A program made the position numbers and the translations under genes. 31,121 nucleotides of DNA from JBHHYS01 sp046757645 (lineage in GTDB: Bacteria; Acidobacteriota; Terriglobia; Acidiferrales; 2-02-FULL-67-57), in the NCBI GenBank assembly GCA_046757645.1, contig JBHHYS010000024.1, positions 1 to 31,121 of the forward strand. Direction: 5' to 3'. Below the pieces are notes generated by a model, which ran no database searches, was not told where the DNA came from, and saw nothing but the letters and a program-made list of their open reading frames with translations. Below are positions 1-7,510 of the stretch, piece after piece; position 1 is the first letter of the stretch, and each line of letters starts with the position of its first letter.

Positions 1-1698
1 GGGAATGTCTCCAACCGCAACCCGCCAAACGGCCCGATTCGCTTCCCCGACGAAGCCCCCAAAGCAGAAAACAGCTTTCGCCGGGAGGAGACGCCGGCCA
101 ACTCCGGCGCACAGCCGGGCTCCGGCGAACCGCTGCCGGCTGAACCCTCCCCCAGTGCGGCAGAATCGGCCACCCGGGAGGAACCCCAGCAGGAAAGTTC
201 CCTGGTAAGCGAGAGCGGCGCGGCCCGGGTGGAGAAGGCCCGTTCGCCCGAAGCCCCGGAGGAAAACTACCCCGACGCCACCACCTTGGCGGAGATCGAG
301 CGGGTGCGCCGCTACGAGGGCGAAGTCGGTTTGCCCCCCTCCGTTCACGAGCGCACCGCGGGCGGGGTGGAGTGGGCAAGGCCCCGGGGGGGCAGCGGAC
401 GCCGGCGGCCGCGTTTCCGCCGACCCCGCTGGCGGCGGGCACGCCCCGAGCGCGCCTCGCGCCGGCCAATGCACGCCCGCCCCACGCAGGGCCAGCCGCC
501 CATCGCGGAACTCCTCAAGCCGGGGCAGGAAATCATCGTGCAGATCGCCAAGGAGCAGATGGGCAAGAAGGGCGCCCGGATTACCTCCCACATTACCTTG
601 CCCGGGCGCTTCCTGGTTTATATGCCCACCATCGACCACCTGGGCATCTCCCGCAAGATCGGCACCCGGGAGGAGCGCGCCCGCTTGCGCCGGCTGCTGT
701 TGGAGCTGAAAGGCACCATCAGCGGTGGCTTTGTGGTGCGCACCGCCGCCGCCGGCTCGAGCGAAGAGGCCCTGCGGGAGGACCTGGACTACCTGGTCAA
801 GCTCTGGCACGAGATTCGGATGCGGGCGGAGGAGAACCCGGCCCCCGCCCTGCTCCACGGCGACCTCAACCTCGTCCACCGCATGCTGCGCGACCACCTC
901 ACCCCGGAGTACGAGAGCATCTGGACCGACAGCCAGGAGGAGTATGCCAAGGTGGTGGAGTTCGTCGGCCGCCTCCAACCCGGCCTGGCCAACCGGGTCA
1001 AGCTCTACACCAAACACGCGCCCATCTTCGAGGAGTTGGGGGTGCAACAGGAGATTGACCGCGCCCTGCGGCCCAAGGTGTGGCTGAAGTCAGGCGGCTA
1101 CATCGTCATCAACCACACGGAGGCGCTGGTGGCCATCGACGTCAACACCGGAAAGTTCGTGGGCAAGGGCTCGACCCGCCTGGAAGACACCATCGTGAAG
1201 ACCAACCTGGAAGCCGTGCGGGAAGTGGTGCGCCAGATCCGCCTGCGCGATCTGGGGGGCATCATCATCATCGACTTCATTGACATGGAGGACCCGCGCA
1301 ACCGCCACCGGGTGATGCACGCCATCGAAGAGGCCTTGCGGGGCGACCGCGCCCCTTCAAAGTTGCTCTCCTTCAACGAGTTCGGCCTGGTGGCCATCAC
1401 CCGCAAGCGCACCCGCCAGTCGCTGGAGCGCGTGCTGTGTCAACCCTGTCCCTACTGCGTCGGCACCGGGATGCTGAAATCCGTGACCACGCTCTGCTAC
1501 GAAATCCAGGGCGAGGCCCGGAAGATGGCCGAGGCGATCGACGCCCCTGAACTTACCATCCGCGCTCACCCCGAGATCGTCAAAGCGCTCAAGGGCCGCG
1601 ACCACACCCTGGTGCGCGAACTCGAGCAGCTCACCGGCAAAAACATCATCCTCCAGGCCGACACCACCTTGCACTTCGACCAGTACAACATCTACTAG
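1..1698 (+). CDS. rng: Ribonuclease E/G family endoribonuclease, 5' end outside window
   Basis: Single-strand-specific endoribonuclease for rRNA/mRNA processing and decay. The reading frame is open from base 1, so the N-terminal half of the S1 domain lies upstream. Residues about 1-165 of the visible part are Pro/Glu-rich, then Arg-rich low complexity. The S1/RNase H part resumes at PIAELLKPGQEI (about 168) and runs through the GARITSHITLPGRFLVYMPT block typical of the family. The catalytic DNase-I-like domain shows AIDVNTGKF with Asp380 and IIIDFIDM with Asp425/Asp428, which carry the Mg-binding acidic residues. CPYC (Cys483, Cys486) is the zinc-link motif that joins subunits. The frame ends just after the small domain, so there is no E. 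coli RNase E-type degradosome tail. The Arg-rich insertion inside S1 is something I associate with acidobacterial Rne/Rng proteins. Whether it is called Rne or Rng is arbitrary here. Confidence 0.95.
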   Translation, partial: GNVSNRNPPNGPIRFPDEAPKAENSFRREETPANSGAQPGSGEPLPAEPSPSAAESATREEPQQESSLVSESGAARVEKARSPEAPEENYPDATTLAEIERVRRYEGEVGLPPSVHERTAGGVEWARPRGGSGRRRPRFRRPRWRRARPERASRRPMHARPTQGQPPIAELLKPGQEIIVQIAKEQMGKKGARITSHITLPGRFLVYMPTIDHLGISRKIGTREERARLRRLLLELKGTISGGFVVRTAAAGSSEEALREDLDYLVKLWHEIRMRAEENPAPALLHGDLNLVHRMLRDHLTPEYESIWTDSQEEYAKVVEFVGRLQPGLANRVKLYTKHAPIFEELGVQQEIDRALRPKVWLKSGGYIVINHTEALVAIDVNTGKFVGKGSTRLEDTIVKTNLEAVREVVRQIRLRDLGGIIIIDFIDMEDPRNRHRVMHAIEEALRGDRAPSKLLSFNEFGLVAITRKRTRQSLERVLCQPCPYCVGTGMLKSVTTLCYEIQGEARKMAEAIDAPELTIRAHPEIVKALKGRDHTLVRELEQLTGKNIILQADTTLHFDQYNIY

Positions 1699-1796
1699 CG
1701 GCTCCCGGCCCCTCGAGCAATCTGCTCGCTCCCGTGCCACGGCCCACCCGGCCGCGCTCGACTCCGTTTGCGCCTCCAGTGTAGGCTAGCCGCTCA

Positions 1797-2177
1797 ATGG
1801 ACGCCCAGCGGAAACGCGAAACCTTCTGGCGCGGCGTCGATTGCTTCAACAACCGCCAGTTCTTCACCTCTCACGAGCTGCTGGAAGAAATCTGGCTCGA
1901 AGAGCCCGAAGAAGAAAAACCCTTCTACCAAGGGCTGATTCAAGTGGCCGCCGCCTTCCACCAATCCTTCGAGAAGCGGAACCCCCGCGGGGCGCTCTCC
2001 TTGCTCCGGCGCGGGATGAAGAAATTAGAGCCCTACCCGCCGGCCTGTCACGGAATCGACCTCGCCGCCTTCCTCGAAGCCCTCACGCCCTGGCTCGACC
2101 GCTTCGCTCACCAGCAGCCCACCGCTGAACTCCTCCTGCCCCGCATCCGCCCGGCGCCAGCGAACCGACGGCGCTAG
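1797..2177 (+). CDS. DUF309 family protein
   Basis: A 126-residue soluble, all-helical protein of the DUF309 family, whose function is unknown. The diagnostic signature near the N-terminus is FNNRQFFTSHELLEEIW (about residues 17-33), followed by FYQGLIQVAAAFHQ and a run of helices. The length is typical. It lies 98 bp downstream of the RNase E/G stop in the same direction. Its stop codon shares the palindrome CTAG (2174-2177) with the stop codon of the convergent cupredoxin gene, so the two coding regions meet tail to tail with no spacer. The family call rests on the His-Glu motif and is firm. No biochemical role can be given. Confidence 0.85.
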   Translation: MDAQRKRETFWRGVDCFNNRQFFTSHELLEEIWLEEPEEEKPFYQGLIQVAAAFHQSFEKRNPRGALSLLRRGMKKLEPYPPACHGIDLAAFLEALTPWLDRFAHQQPTAELLLPRIRPAPANRRR

Positions 2178-2554
2178 TCCTCCGCCGCGGCGGGCTCCAC
2201 GATGAGCTTGCCCTTCATCCGAAAGTGCCCCCAGCCGCAGCGCACCCAACACTTGAACTTGAATTTCCCCGCGCGCTCGGCCACGAACTCCACCACCGTC
2301 TCCTGGCCTTTCTCCAGCACCGTCTTGACGCCCAGCTCTTTGATCTGGAAGCCGTGCTTGCGGTCGAGCGCGGTCAACACCAAGCGCACCCGCTCGCCCT
2401 GCTTCACCCGAATCTCCTTCGGGGTGAACTTATACTTCTTCGCGGTCATGCGGATCTCGTGCACAGCGAACTCCGCCGGTGGCTCCTGGGCCGGCAGCCC
2501 GCCCGCCGCCATCAGGGCGAAGAGCAACAGCAGTGCCACAGCGATCCTCTTCAT
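2174..2554 (-). CDS. Exported cupredoxin with CuA-type copper site
   Basis: A small periplasmic copper protein of 126 residues. MKRIAVALLLLFALMAAGG is a clear signal peptide, with probable cleavage after PAQ. The mature part is one cupredoxin barrel (MTAKKYKFTPKEIRVKQGE ... GKLIVEP). Putative ligands are His67, Cys102, Cys106, His110 and Met113. The C-x3-C-x3-H-x2-M spacing is that of the dinuclear CuA centre of cytochrome oxidase subunit II and nitrous-oxide reductase, but no membrane helices or oxidase genes accompany it. Start choice: ATG at 2554 gives a clean signal peptide; an ATG at 2563 adds three residues and overlaps the upstream PKS gene by 7 bp. It is probably cotranscribed with the PKS. 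A role in electron transfer, copper handling or partnership with the nearby iron permease is inference. Confidence 0.85.
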   Translation of the reverse strand: MKRIAVALLLLFALMAAGGLPAQEPPAEFAVHEIRMTAKKYKFTPKEIRVKQGERVRLVLTALDRKHGFQIKELGVKTVLEKGQETVVEFVAERAGKFKFKCWVRCGWGHFRMKGKLIVEPAAAED

Positions 2555-2556
2555 GA

Positions 2557-3657
2557 TTACCATTCCAGCAGGGCCGCCTCGGCCGCAAACCCCGGGCCCA
2601 GGGCCAGCAGGACGCCGCGGTCGCCCGGCCGGGGGGCTCCGGCTTGCATCAGCTCATTCAACACAAACAAAACCGTGGGCGAGGACATATTGCCGTAGTG
2701 GCGCAGGATGTGGCGGGAGAGGGCCACATCGGCGTCGCTCAGGCCCAAGGAGTCTTGCACGCGCTCAATCACCTTGCGCCCGCCGGGATGCAGCAGCCAG
2801 AAGCGGATGTCATCCCGCCCCAGCCCGTGCGGCGGGAGCAGCTCGTTGAGCACGCGGTCAATGATGGGCGGAGCCAGGTCGCGAATCGTGGGCGCCAGAA
2901 TGATGCGCAGATAGCCCTGGCGCTGCTCGAAGCCGACCGAACTCTGGCAGCTCGTATCCAGCACCGAGGCAAAGCCGACGATGCGCGGGCCTGCGCCCGC
3001 CGAAGGGTCGGCATCGCCCGTCCCGGACGGCGCGCCTCGGCTCGCAGGCGGGCCGGGGTCGGCTTGGCAGGTCAGCAGACAGGCCGCCGCCCCGTCGGCG
3101 CAGATGGCGTTGCCCACTACCGTTTCCAGGGTATTGTCAATGTAGTAGGCGGCCGAGCAAATCTCCACCGCCACCAGCAGCACGCGATGCTCCGGGTAGG
3201 CGCACGCATGGTCGTAGCCGCGCTGCAAAGTAGGCAGTGCCCCGGCGCAGCCCAACCCCAGCAGCGCCCCCCGCTGCACCCGGGAGGAGAGGCTCAATTC
3301 CTTCACCAACATCGTGGAAAGGTCCGGGCACAAGTACCCGGTGCAGGAGCAGACCAGGATGCAGTCCACCTCCCCCGCCCGCAGGCCCGCCTGCGCCAGG
3401 CATCGCTCGGCCGCCTGCCGGGCAATCAGCACCGCGCCTTCCCGGTAACGCCGGTGGAGCTTGTCCAGGTCCTCATCGCGCGAGTCGCGCGCCGGGTCGA
3501 TGTAGAGGTAGCGATAATCAATGTCGCTGTGCAGAAAGATCTCCCGCTCAATCCCCCGCCGGTAGCCCAGCAGCCCCAGCACCTCCTCCTGGGTGAAGCG
3601 CCGAGGCGGGTTGGCGGTGGCTACCGCCGCGATGCGGGGCCGGTTGTGGTTGGACAT
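2557..3657 (-). CDS. Type III polyketide synthase (chalcone/stilbene synthase-like)
   Basis: A homodimeric thiolase-fold enzyme that condenses malonyl-CoA units onto an acyl-CoA starter on a single active site; bacterial members make alkylresorcinols, alkylpyrones or related phenolic lipids. The catalytic triad is visible: Cys137 in LGLGCAGALPTL, His290 in WLLHPGGRKV and Asn323 in YGNMSSPTVLF. The C-terminal ALGPGFAAEAALLEW corresponds to the GFGPG loop. The length (366) is normal. Residues about 198-224 form a Gly/Pro/Ala/Asp-rich insertion between two core strands, which looks like an added loop. The neighbour downstream is the cupredoxin, with the coding regions separated by only two bases. 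No tailoring methyltransferase is adjacent, although a geranylgeranyl-reductase-like flavoprotein lies about 8 kb away. The starter and product cannot be told from sequence. Confidence 0.92.
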   Translation of the reverse strand: MSNHNRPRIAAVATANPPRRFTQEEVLGLLGYRRGIEREIFLHSDIDYRYLYIDPARDSRDEDLDKLHRRYREGAVLIARQAAERCLAQAGLRAGEVDCILVCSCTGYLCPDLSTMLVKELSLSSRVQRGALLGLGCAGALPTLQRGYDHACAYPEHRVLLVAVEICSAAYYIDNTLETVVGNAICADGAAACLLTCQADPGPPASRGAPSGTGDADPSAGAGPRIVGFASVLDTSCQSSVGFEQRQGYLRIILAPTIRDLAPPIIDRVLNELLPPHGLGRDDIRFWLLHPGGRKVIERVQDSLGLSDADVALSRHILRHYGNMSSPTVLFVLNELMQAGAPRPGDRGVLLALGPGFAAEAALLEW

Positions 3658-3750
3658 CGCCTAACAGTTCAGGTGTGCTTAGATGCTATCAAACTCGGCC
3701 GTGGGCCGGGAGGAATTCGCCCTCCCGGTGCGCTCACTCGCCGTTCCGTC

Positions 3751-3779
3751 TTGACAGCCTGCGGCCCCTGCCGTAGACT
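3751..3779 (+). promoter_or_regulatory. Strong sigma70-type promoter of the iron-transport operon
   Basis: A consensus -35 TTGACA (3751-3756), a 17-bp spacer, then -10 TAGACT (3774-3779). The predicted transcription start is near 3786, inside the palindrome that follows. It reads into the FTR1-DUF2318 gene with a leader of only about 33 nt. Confidence 0.7.
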
Positions 3780-3784
3780 AGTCT

Positions 3785-3807
3785 CTTAGTTGCAACTAAG
3801 TTGCAAC
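3785..3807. promoter_or_regulatory. Palindromic operator over the transcription start of the FTR1 operon
   Basis: GTTGCAACTAAGTTGCAAC (3789-3807) is a perfect 9-1-9 inverted repeat, the geometry of Fur boxes and of the 19-bp DtxR/IdeR operators. An overlapping perfect 16-bp palindrome, CTTAGTTGCAACTAAG, spans 3785-3800, so GTTGCAAC occurs twice, 11 bp apart (one helical turn). The site begins 6 bp after the -10 box and ends 11 bp before the ATG at 3819, a classic repressor position. No second copy was seen elsewhere in the window. The binding protein is unknown. The DtxR-like domain encoded at the end of this operon is the obvious candidate. Confidence 0.65.
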
Positions 3808-3818
3808 CAGAGGCGCCG

Positions 3819-5084
3819 ATGTTCTCCGCTTTCCTCATCAGCCTCCGCGAAGGGGTGGAAGCAGCCCTGGTGGTAGGTATCTGCCTGGCCTACCTGCGCA
3901 AAATCGGCCGACTCGACCTGGAGCGCCCGGTCTGGTACGCGGTGGGTGCCGCCCTGGGGGCCAGTGTGGCCGCCGCCGCCCTGCTCGAACAATTTGCCTG
4001 GAACCAGGAGACCGTGGAAGGGTTCTTCATGCTGCTCGCCGCCCTGCTGCTGGTCACTATGATCATCTGGATGCGGCGCGTGGCCCGCTCCCTGCGCGGC
4101 CAAATCGAGGGGCGCGTGGGCCGACTGGCCGGCCGGGTGCGCTTCGCCGCCTTGGGGCTCTTCCTGTTCGTCTTCTTCATGGTGTTGCGCGAGGGCATTG
4201 AGACCGTGCTGTTCCTCGGCGCCGTCTCCCTGAACACGGAGGGCATCCTGCTCCTGTTCGGTACCCTGCTGGGGCTCGCCCTGGCCGTGGCCCTGGGCCT
4301 CTTCTTTTTCAAGGGCGCCCTGCCCATCCGCCTCGACCGCTTCTTTGAGGCCACCAGCATTATGCTCATCATCCTCGCCGGCCAGCTTACCTTGACCGGT
4401 ATCCACGAGCTCGCCGAAGCCCTCGTCCTCCCCAGCGGCCCCGGGATGATGCGCCTGCTGGGGCCCATCGTGCGCAACGATATCTTCTTCTTCCTCATCC
4501 TGCTTTTGACCGCCGCCTGGCTGCTGGCTCGCGAGCTTCTCCGCCGCCGCCACGCCGCACCCCTGCCCGCCGCCCTCAACGAAGCCGAGCAGCGTCGACG
4601 TCGCTGGGAACGGCAGCGGGAGCGTCGCTGGATGGCGGCGGCCGCGGCCACCGCTTTTACCATCCTGATGGCTCTGACCGCCGACTACGTCTACGCCCGC
4701 AGCAGCGCCGCCCTCTCCCCGGCCGTGCCCGTGGAAACCGCCAGCGCCGTGATCCGCATCCCGGTGGCGGAGGTGAACGACGGCAACCTGCACCGCTTCA
4801 GCTTCACCCACAACCGCACCACGGTACGATTCATCGTCATCCGCGGGCGCAACGGCCAGTTGCAGGCGACGCTCGACGCCTGCCAAATCTGCGGTCCGAA
4901 GGGGTATTACCAGGATGGCCGGAACGTGGTTTGTAAGAATTGCGCTGCCGTCATCTACATCCCCTCCATCGGCCTCCCGGGGGGCTGCAACCCCATCCCA
5001 CTGGCGGCCCGCGTGGACGGCGGCCAGCTGCTTATTTCCGTAGCCGAGTTTGTCTCCGGGCAGAACATTTTCGAGCCCGACTGA
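3819..5084 (+). CDS. FTR1-family iron permease fused to DUF2318 domain
   Basis: A membrane permease for iron uptake. From ATG 3819 (ribosome site AGAGG at 3809-3813, 5-nt gap) the protein has 421 residues. An in-frame TTG at 3801 lies within the operator and is less likely. The N-terminal part is a seven-helix FTR1/EfeU module with both REGxE iron motifs: REGVE (10-14) and REGIE (124-128). A charged linker (about 243-271) leads to an eighth helix (about 272-293), then a probably periplasmic DUF2318 domain with CQIC (355-358), CKNC (372-375) and Cys390, which suggests a metal or Fe-S site. In Campylobacter-type p19 loci these two parts are separate genes, so this is a fusion. It is first in an operon with two FtsX-like permeases and an ATPase. 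Confidence 0.93.
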   Translation: MFSAFLISLREGVEAALVVGICLAYLRKIGRLDLERPVWYAVGAALGASVAAAALLEQFAWNQETVEGFFMLLAALLLVTMIIWMRRVARSLRGQIEGRVGRLAGRVRFAALGLFLFVFFMVLREGIETVLFLGAVSLNTEGILLLFGTLLGLALAVALGLFFFKGALPIRLDRFFEATSIMLIILAGQLTLTGIHELAEALVLPSGPGMMRLLGPIVRNDIFFFLILLLTAAWLLARELLRRRHAAPLPAALNEAEQRRRRWERQRERRWMAAAAATAFTILMALTADYVYARSSAALSPAVPVETASAVIRIPVAEVNDGNLHRFSFTHNRTTVRFIVIRGRNGQLQATLDACQICGPKGYYQDGRNVVCKNCAAVIYIPSIGLPGGCNPIPLAARVDGGQLLISVAEFVSGQNIFEPD

Positions 5085-5093
5085 GCACGGGTT

Positions 5094-6368
5094 ATGTTCC
5101 TGCGCATCCTCCGAGATTCCTTCCTGCGCCGCCCCCGCCGCCAACTGCTGGCCGTGGTAGCCCTGGCTCTGGGCACGGCAGTCACGATGGCTACCCTTAG
5201 CCTCGCCCTTGACGTTGGTGACAAGGTCGCCCGCGAACTCCGCTCCTTCGGCGCCAACATCCTCGTCCGTCCCCAGGCCGACACCCTGCCGCTCGAGGTC
5301 GGGGGCGTGGACCTGCGGCCGGTCAGCGAAGGCAGCTTCCTGCGCGAAGACGACCTCCCCAAACTGAAGAGCATTTTCTGGCGACACCACATCCTGGCCT
5401 TCGCCCCCTTTCTCTACCAGCGCGCCGCCCGGCCCGAGGGCGGCGCCGCCGTGCTCGTCGGCACCTGGTTTCAAAAATCCCTGCCCCTGGAAGACGGCAC
5501 CAGGTTCGTTACCGGCATCGAGGAGTTGAATCCCGGCTGGCAACTCGAAGGCTCCTGGCCGAGCGACGCCCGTGAGCCCCAGGCCTTGGTGGGCGTCGCC
5601 CTGGCCAAGCGCCACGGATGGCGGGTGGGGGATGAAATTATCCTGCGGCTGCCCGACGGGCCGCGCTTCCGGCTCCAGGTGCGCGGCCGCCTGCGCACCG
5701 GGGGAAACGAAGAAATGCAAATTTTTGTCCCCCTGGCCTGGTTGCAGCAGATCACTCAGCGCGATAACCTTTTTCGGCGCCTGGAAGTCAGCGCCCTAGT
5801 GAGCCCGGACGATGCGTTTGCTCGCCGCGACCCCCGCAGCCTGACCCCGGCGGAGTACGACCGCTGGTATTGCACCCCCTATGTCAGCTCCATTGCTCAC
5901 CAGATCGAAGAAGTCTTGGACGGCAGCCGGGCGACCCCCGTGCGGCGCATCACCCGGGCGGAAACTGCCATCCTCACCCGGGTCAAGCGCCTGCTGGCGG
6001 TGATGAGCCTGGCGGCGCTGCTGGGTGCGGTGCTGGTCGTGCTGAGCACAATGACCACCAGCATCCTTGAACGCCGTCCGGAGATCGCCTTGATGAAGGC
6101 TCTGGGCGCTGACAACCTGAACATTGGCGCCTTGTTTCTCGCCGAGGCCACTCTGCTGGGTCTGCTGGGAGGGGCGCTGGGCTACCTGGGCGGGCTGGCA
6201 GGCGCGCAATGGATCGCCCGCAGCGTTTTTGCGGCGCCGGTAGGCGTCCAGCCGGCGCTATTGCCGTTCATGCTGGGGGTAGCGACCACGGCGGCGGTCG
6301 TCGGCACTTTGCTGCCTCTGCGTGCCGTCCAGCGCACCGATCCGGCCGTGGTGCTGCGGGAGAAGTAG
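5094..6368 (+). CDS. FtsX/MacB-type ABC transporter permease (first of pair)
   Basis: A 424-residue inner-membrane subunit with the type VII ABC (MacB/FtsX) layout. There is one N-terminal helix (about 19-42), a large extracytoplasmic domain (about 43-300), then three C-terminal helices starting at LLAVMSLAALLGAVLVVLST. The stalk-like ERRPEIALMKALGA motif is the coupling region that contacts the ATPase. The ending RAVQRTDPAVVLREK is the usual FtsX tail. It starts 9 bp after the FTR1-DUF2318 gene and is followed with a 1-bp gap by a second permease, so it belongs to the same operon. In p19-type iron loci the corresponding genes are needed for iron acquisition, but the exact cargo is not known. 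These proteins usually act as mechanotransmitters rather than channels. Confidence 0.9.
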   Translation: MFLRILRDSFLRRPRRQLLAVVALALGTAVTMATLSLALDVGDKVARELRSFGANILVRPQADTLPLEVGGVDLRPVSEGSFLREDDLPKLKSIFWRHHILAFAPFLYQRAARPEGGAAVLVGTWFQKSLPLEDGTRFVTGIEELNPGWQLEGSWPSDAREPQALVGVALAKRHGWRVGDEIILRLPDGPRFRLQVRGRLRTGGNEEMQIFVPLAWLQQITQRDNLFRRLEVSALVSPDDAFARRDPRSLTPAEYDRWYCTPYVSSIAHQIEEVLDGSRATPVRRITRAETAILTRVKRLLAVMSLAALLGAVLVVLSTMTTSILERRPEIALMKALGADNLNIGALFLAEATLLGLLGGALGYLGGLAGAQWIARSVFAAPVGVQPALLPFMLGVATTAAVVGTLLPLRAVQRTDPAVVLREK

Positions 6369-6369
6369 C

Positions 6370-7506
6370 GTGTTCGCTCGACTTATCCGACGTGGACTGT
6401 GGGAGCGCAAGAGCCGCGCCCTGGTGGCTTTCGGCGCCCTCACCGTGGCGGCGACCCTGACCGCCGCTCTGCTCAACCTCTATCTCGATGCGCAGCGCAA
6501 GATTCGTTCCGAGTTTCGCCGGTACGGGCCGAACCTGATGCTCACCCCGCGCGCCGGCACCGTCCCCGCCGACGCCGCCCCGGAACTTCTGGCGGCTGAC
6601 ATCGCCAGGCAACTCGAAGCGAACCTGGTCCCCGACAAGCTCACCGCCGTCGCCCCCTACCTCTATGCCGTCGTCCAGGTGCGGGGCGAGAGCGTGGTGC
6701 TGGCCGGCACCTGGCTCGACCAGTTCGCCCGCCTGGGAGGATTCGAACTCGAAAAAGGAACCCTGCCCGGCCGTCGGGGCCCGACGGACGTCGCCTGGGT
6801 GGGCGCGGCGGTGGCCCGTCGCTTCCAGCTCCAGCCCGGCGACCCCCTGCGGGTACAGTACCGCGAGGCGCAGCACAGCTTCCGCGTGGCCGGCATCCTC
6901 ACCACCGGCGCGGCGGAAGACAGCCAGATACTCGCCGATCTGGACGCGGTGCAGACCCTCACCCATTCGCCGGGAAGAGTCAACGCCATCCTGGCCCGCG
7001 GGCGCGGCGACCTCCCCGCCATCGAGCAAATGGCGGCCACCCTGGCCGCACGCTTCCCCACCGCCGCCGTAAATCCCCTCCGGCAGATCACCCGGGCGGA
7101 GTTCCGCGTGGTGGAGCGGATTCGGGCGACGCTGGTGGGCACCACGCTGGTGGTTCTGATTGTCACGGCGCTGTGTGTTCTAGCCACCATGACCGCGCTG
7201 GCCTTCGAGCGCCGCAGCACCATCGGCACCCTGAAGGCCCTGGGGGCCTCGAACGCCCGCCTCGCCTACCTCTTCCTTAGCGAGGCCGCGGTGCTGGCAC
7301 TCCTGGCGAGCGGCATCGGTTTTCTCGCTGGCATCGAGCTGGCCCGCTGGCTGGGAGCGACGCTGTTCGCCGCCAGTGTCACTCTGCGCTGGGCCACCCT
7401 GCCGCTGACGGCCGGGGTGGCGCTGGTGATTGCTCTGATCGGGACACTGTTTCCTTTGCGGCTGGTGCGTCAGACCGAGCCGGCGGTCATCCTCCGAGGG
7501 GAGTAA
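6370..7506 (+). CDS. FtsX/MacB-type ABC transporter permease (second of pair)
   Basis: A 378-residue paralogue of the preceding permease with the same plan: an N-terminal helix (about 15-35), an extracytoplasmic domain, and three C-terminal helices starting near TLVGTTLVVLIVTALCVLAT. The coupling motif ERRSTIGTLKALGAS and the tail LRLVRQTEPAVILRGE are present. GTG at 6370 is preferred. It has GGAG 7 nt upstream, begins one base after the previous stop, and gives VFARLIRRGLWERKSRAL, matching the family N-terminus. A longer frame from ATG 6322 would overlap the first permease by 47 bp and adds a non-homologous leader. The two permeases probably form a heterodimer with the ATPase encoded 4 bp downstream. 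Confidence 0.9.
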   Translation: MFARLIRRGLWERKSRALVAFGALTVAATLTAALLNLYLDAQRKIRSEFRRYGPNLMLTPRAGTVPADAAPELLAADIARQLEANLVPDKLTAVAPYLYAVVQVRGESVVLAGTWLDQFARLGGFELEKGTLPGRRGPTDVAWVGAAVARRFQLQPGDPLRVQYREAQHSFRVAGILTTGAAEDSQILADLDAVQTLTHSPGRVNAILARGRGDLPAIEQMAATLAARFPTAAVNPLRQITRAEFRVVERIRATLVGTTLVVLIVTALCVLATMTALAFERRSTIGTLKALGASNARLAYLFLSEAAVLALLASGIGFLAGIELARWLGATLFAASVTLRWATLPLTAGVALVIALIGTLFPLRLVRQTEPAVILRGE

Positions 7507-7510
7507 CGCG

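Noticed and set aside
1714..1728. CGAGCA/TGCTCG hairpin after the RNase E/G stop as terminator
   Set aside because: Only a 6-bp stem and no T-tract follows, so termination cannot be claimed.
3786..5720. 644-residue open frame on the minus strand opposite the FTR1 and first permease genes
   Set aside because: It runs antisense to well-supported genes and its translation is low-complexity Gly/Glu/Gln/His-rich, as produced by GC-biased third positions; no family motif.
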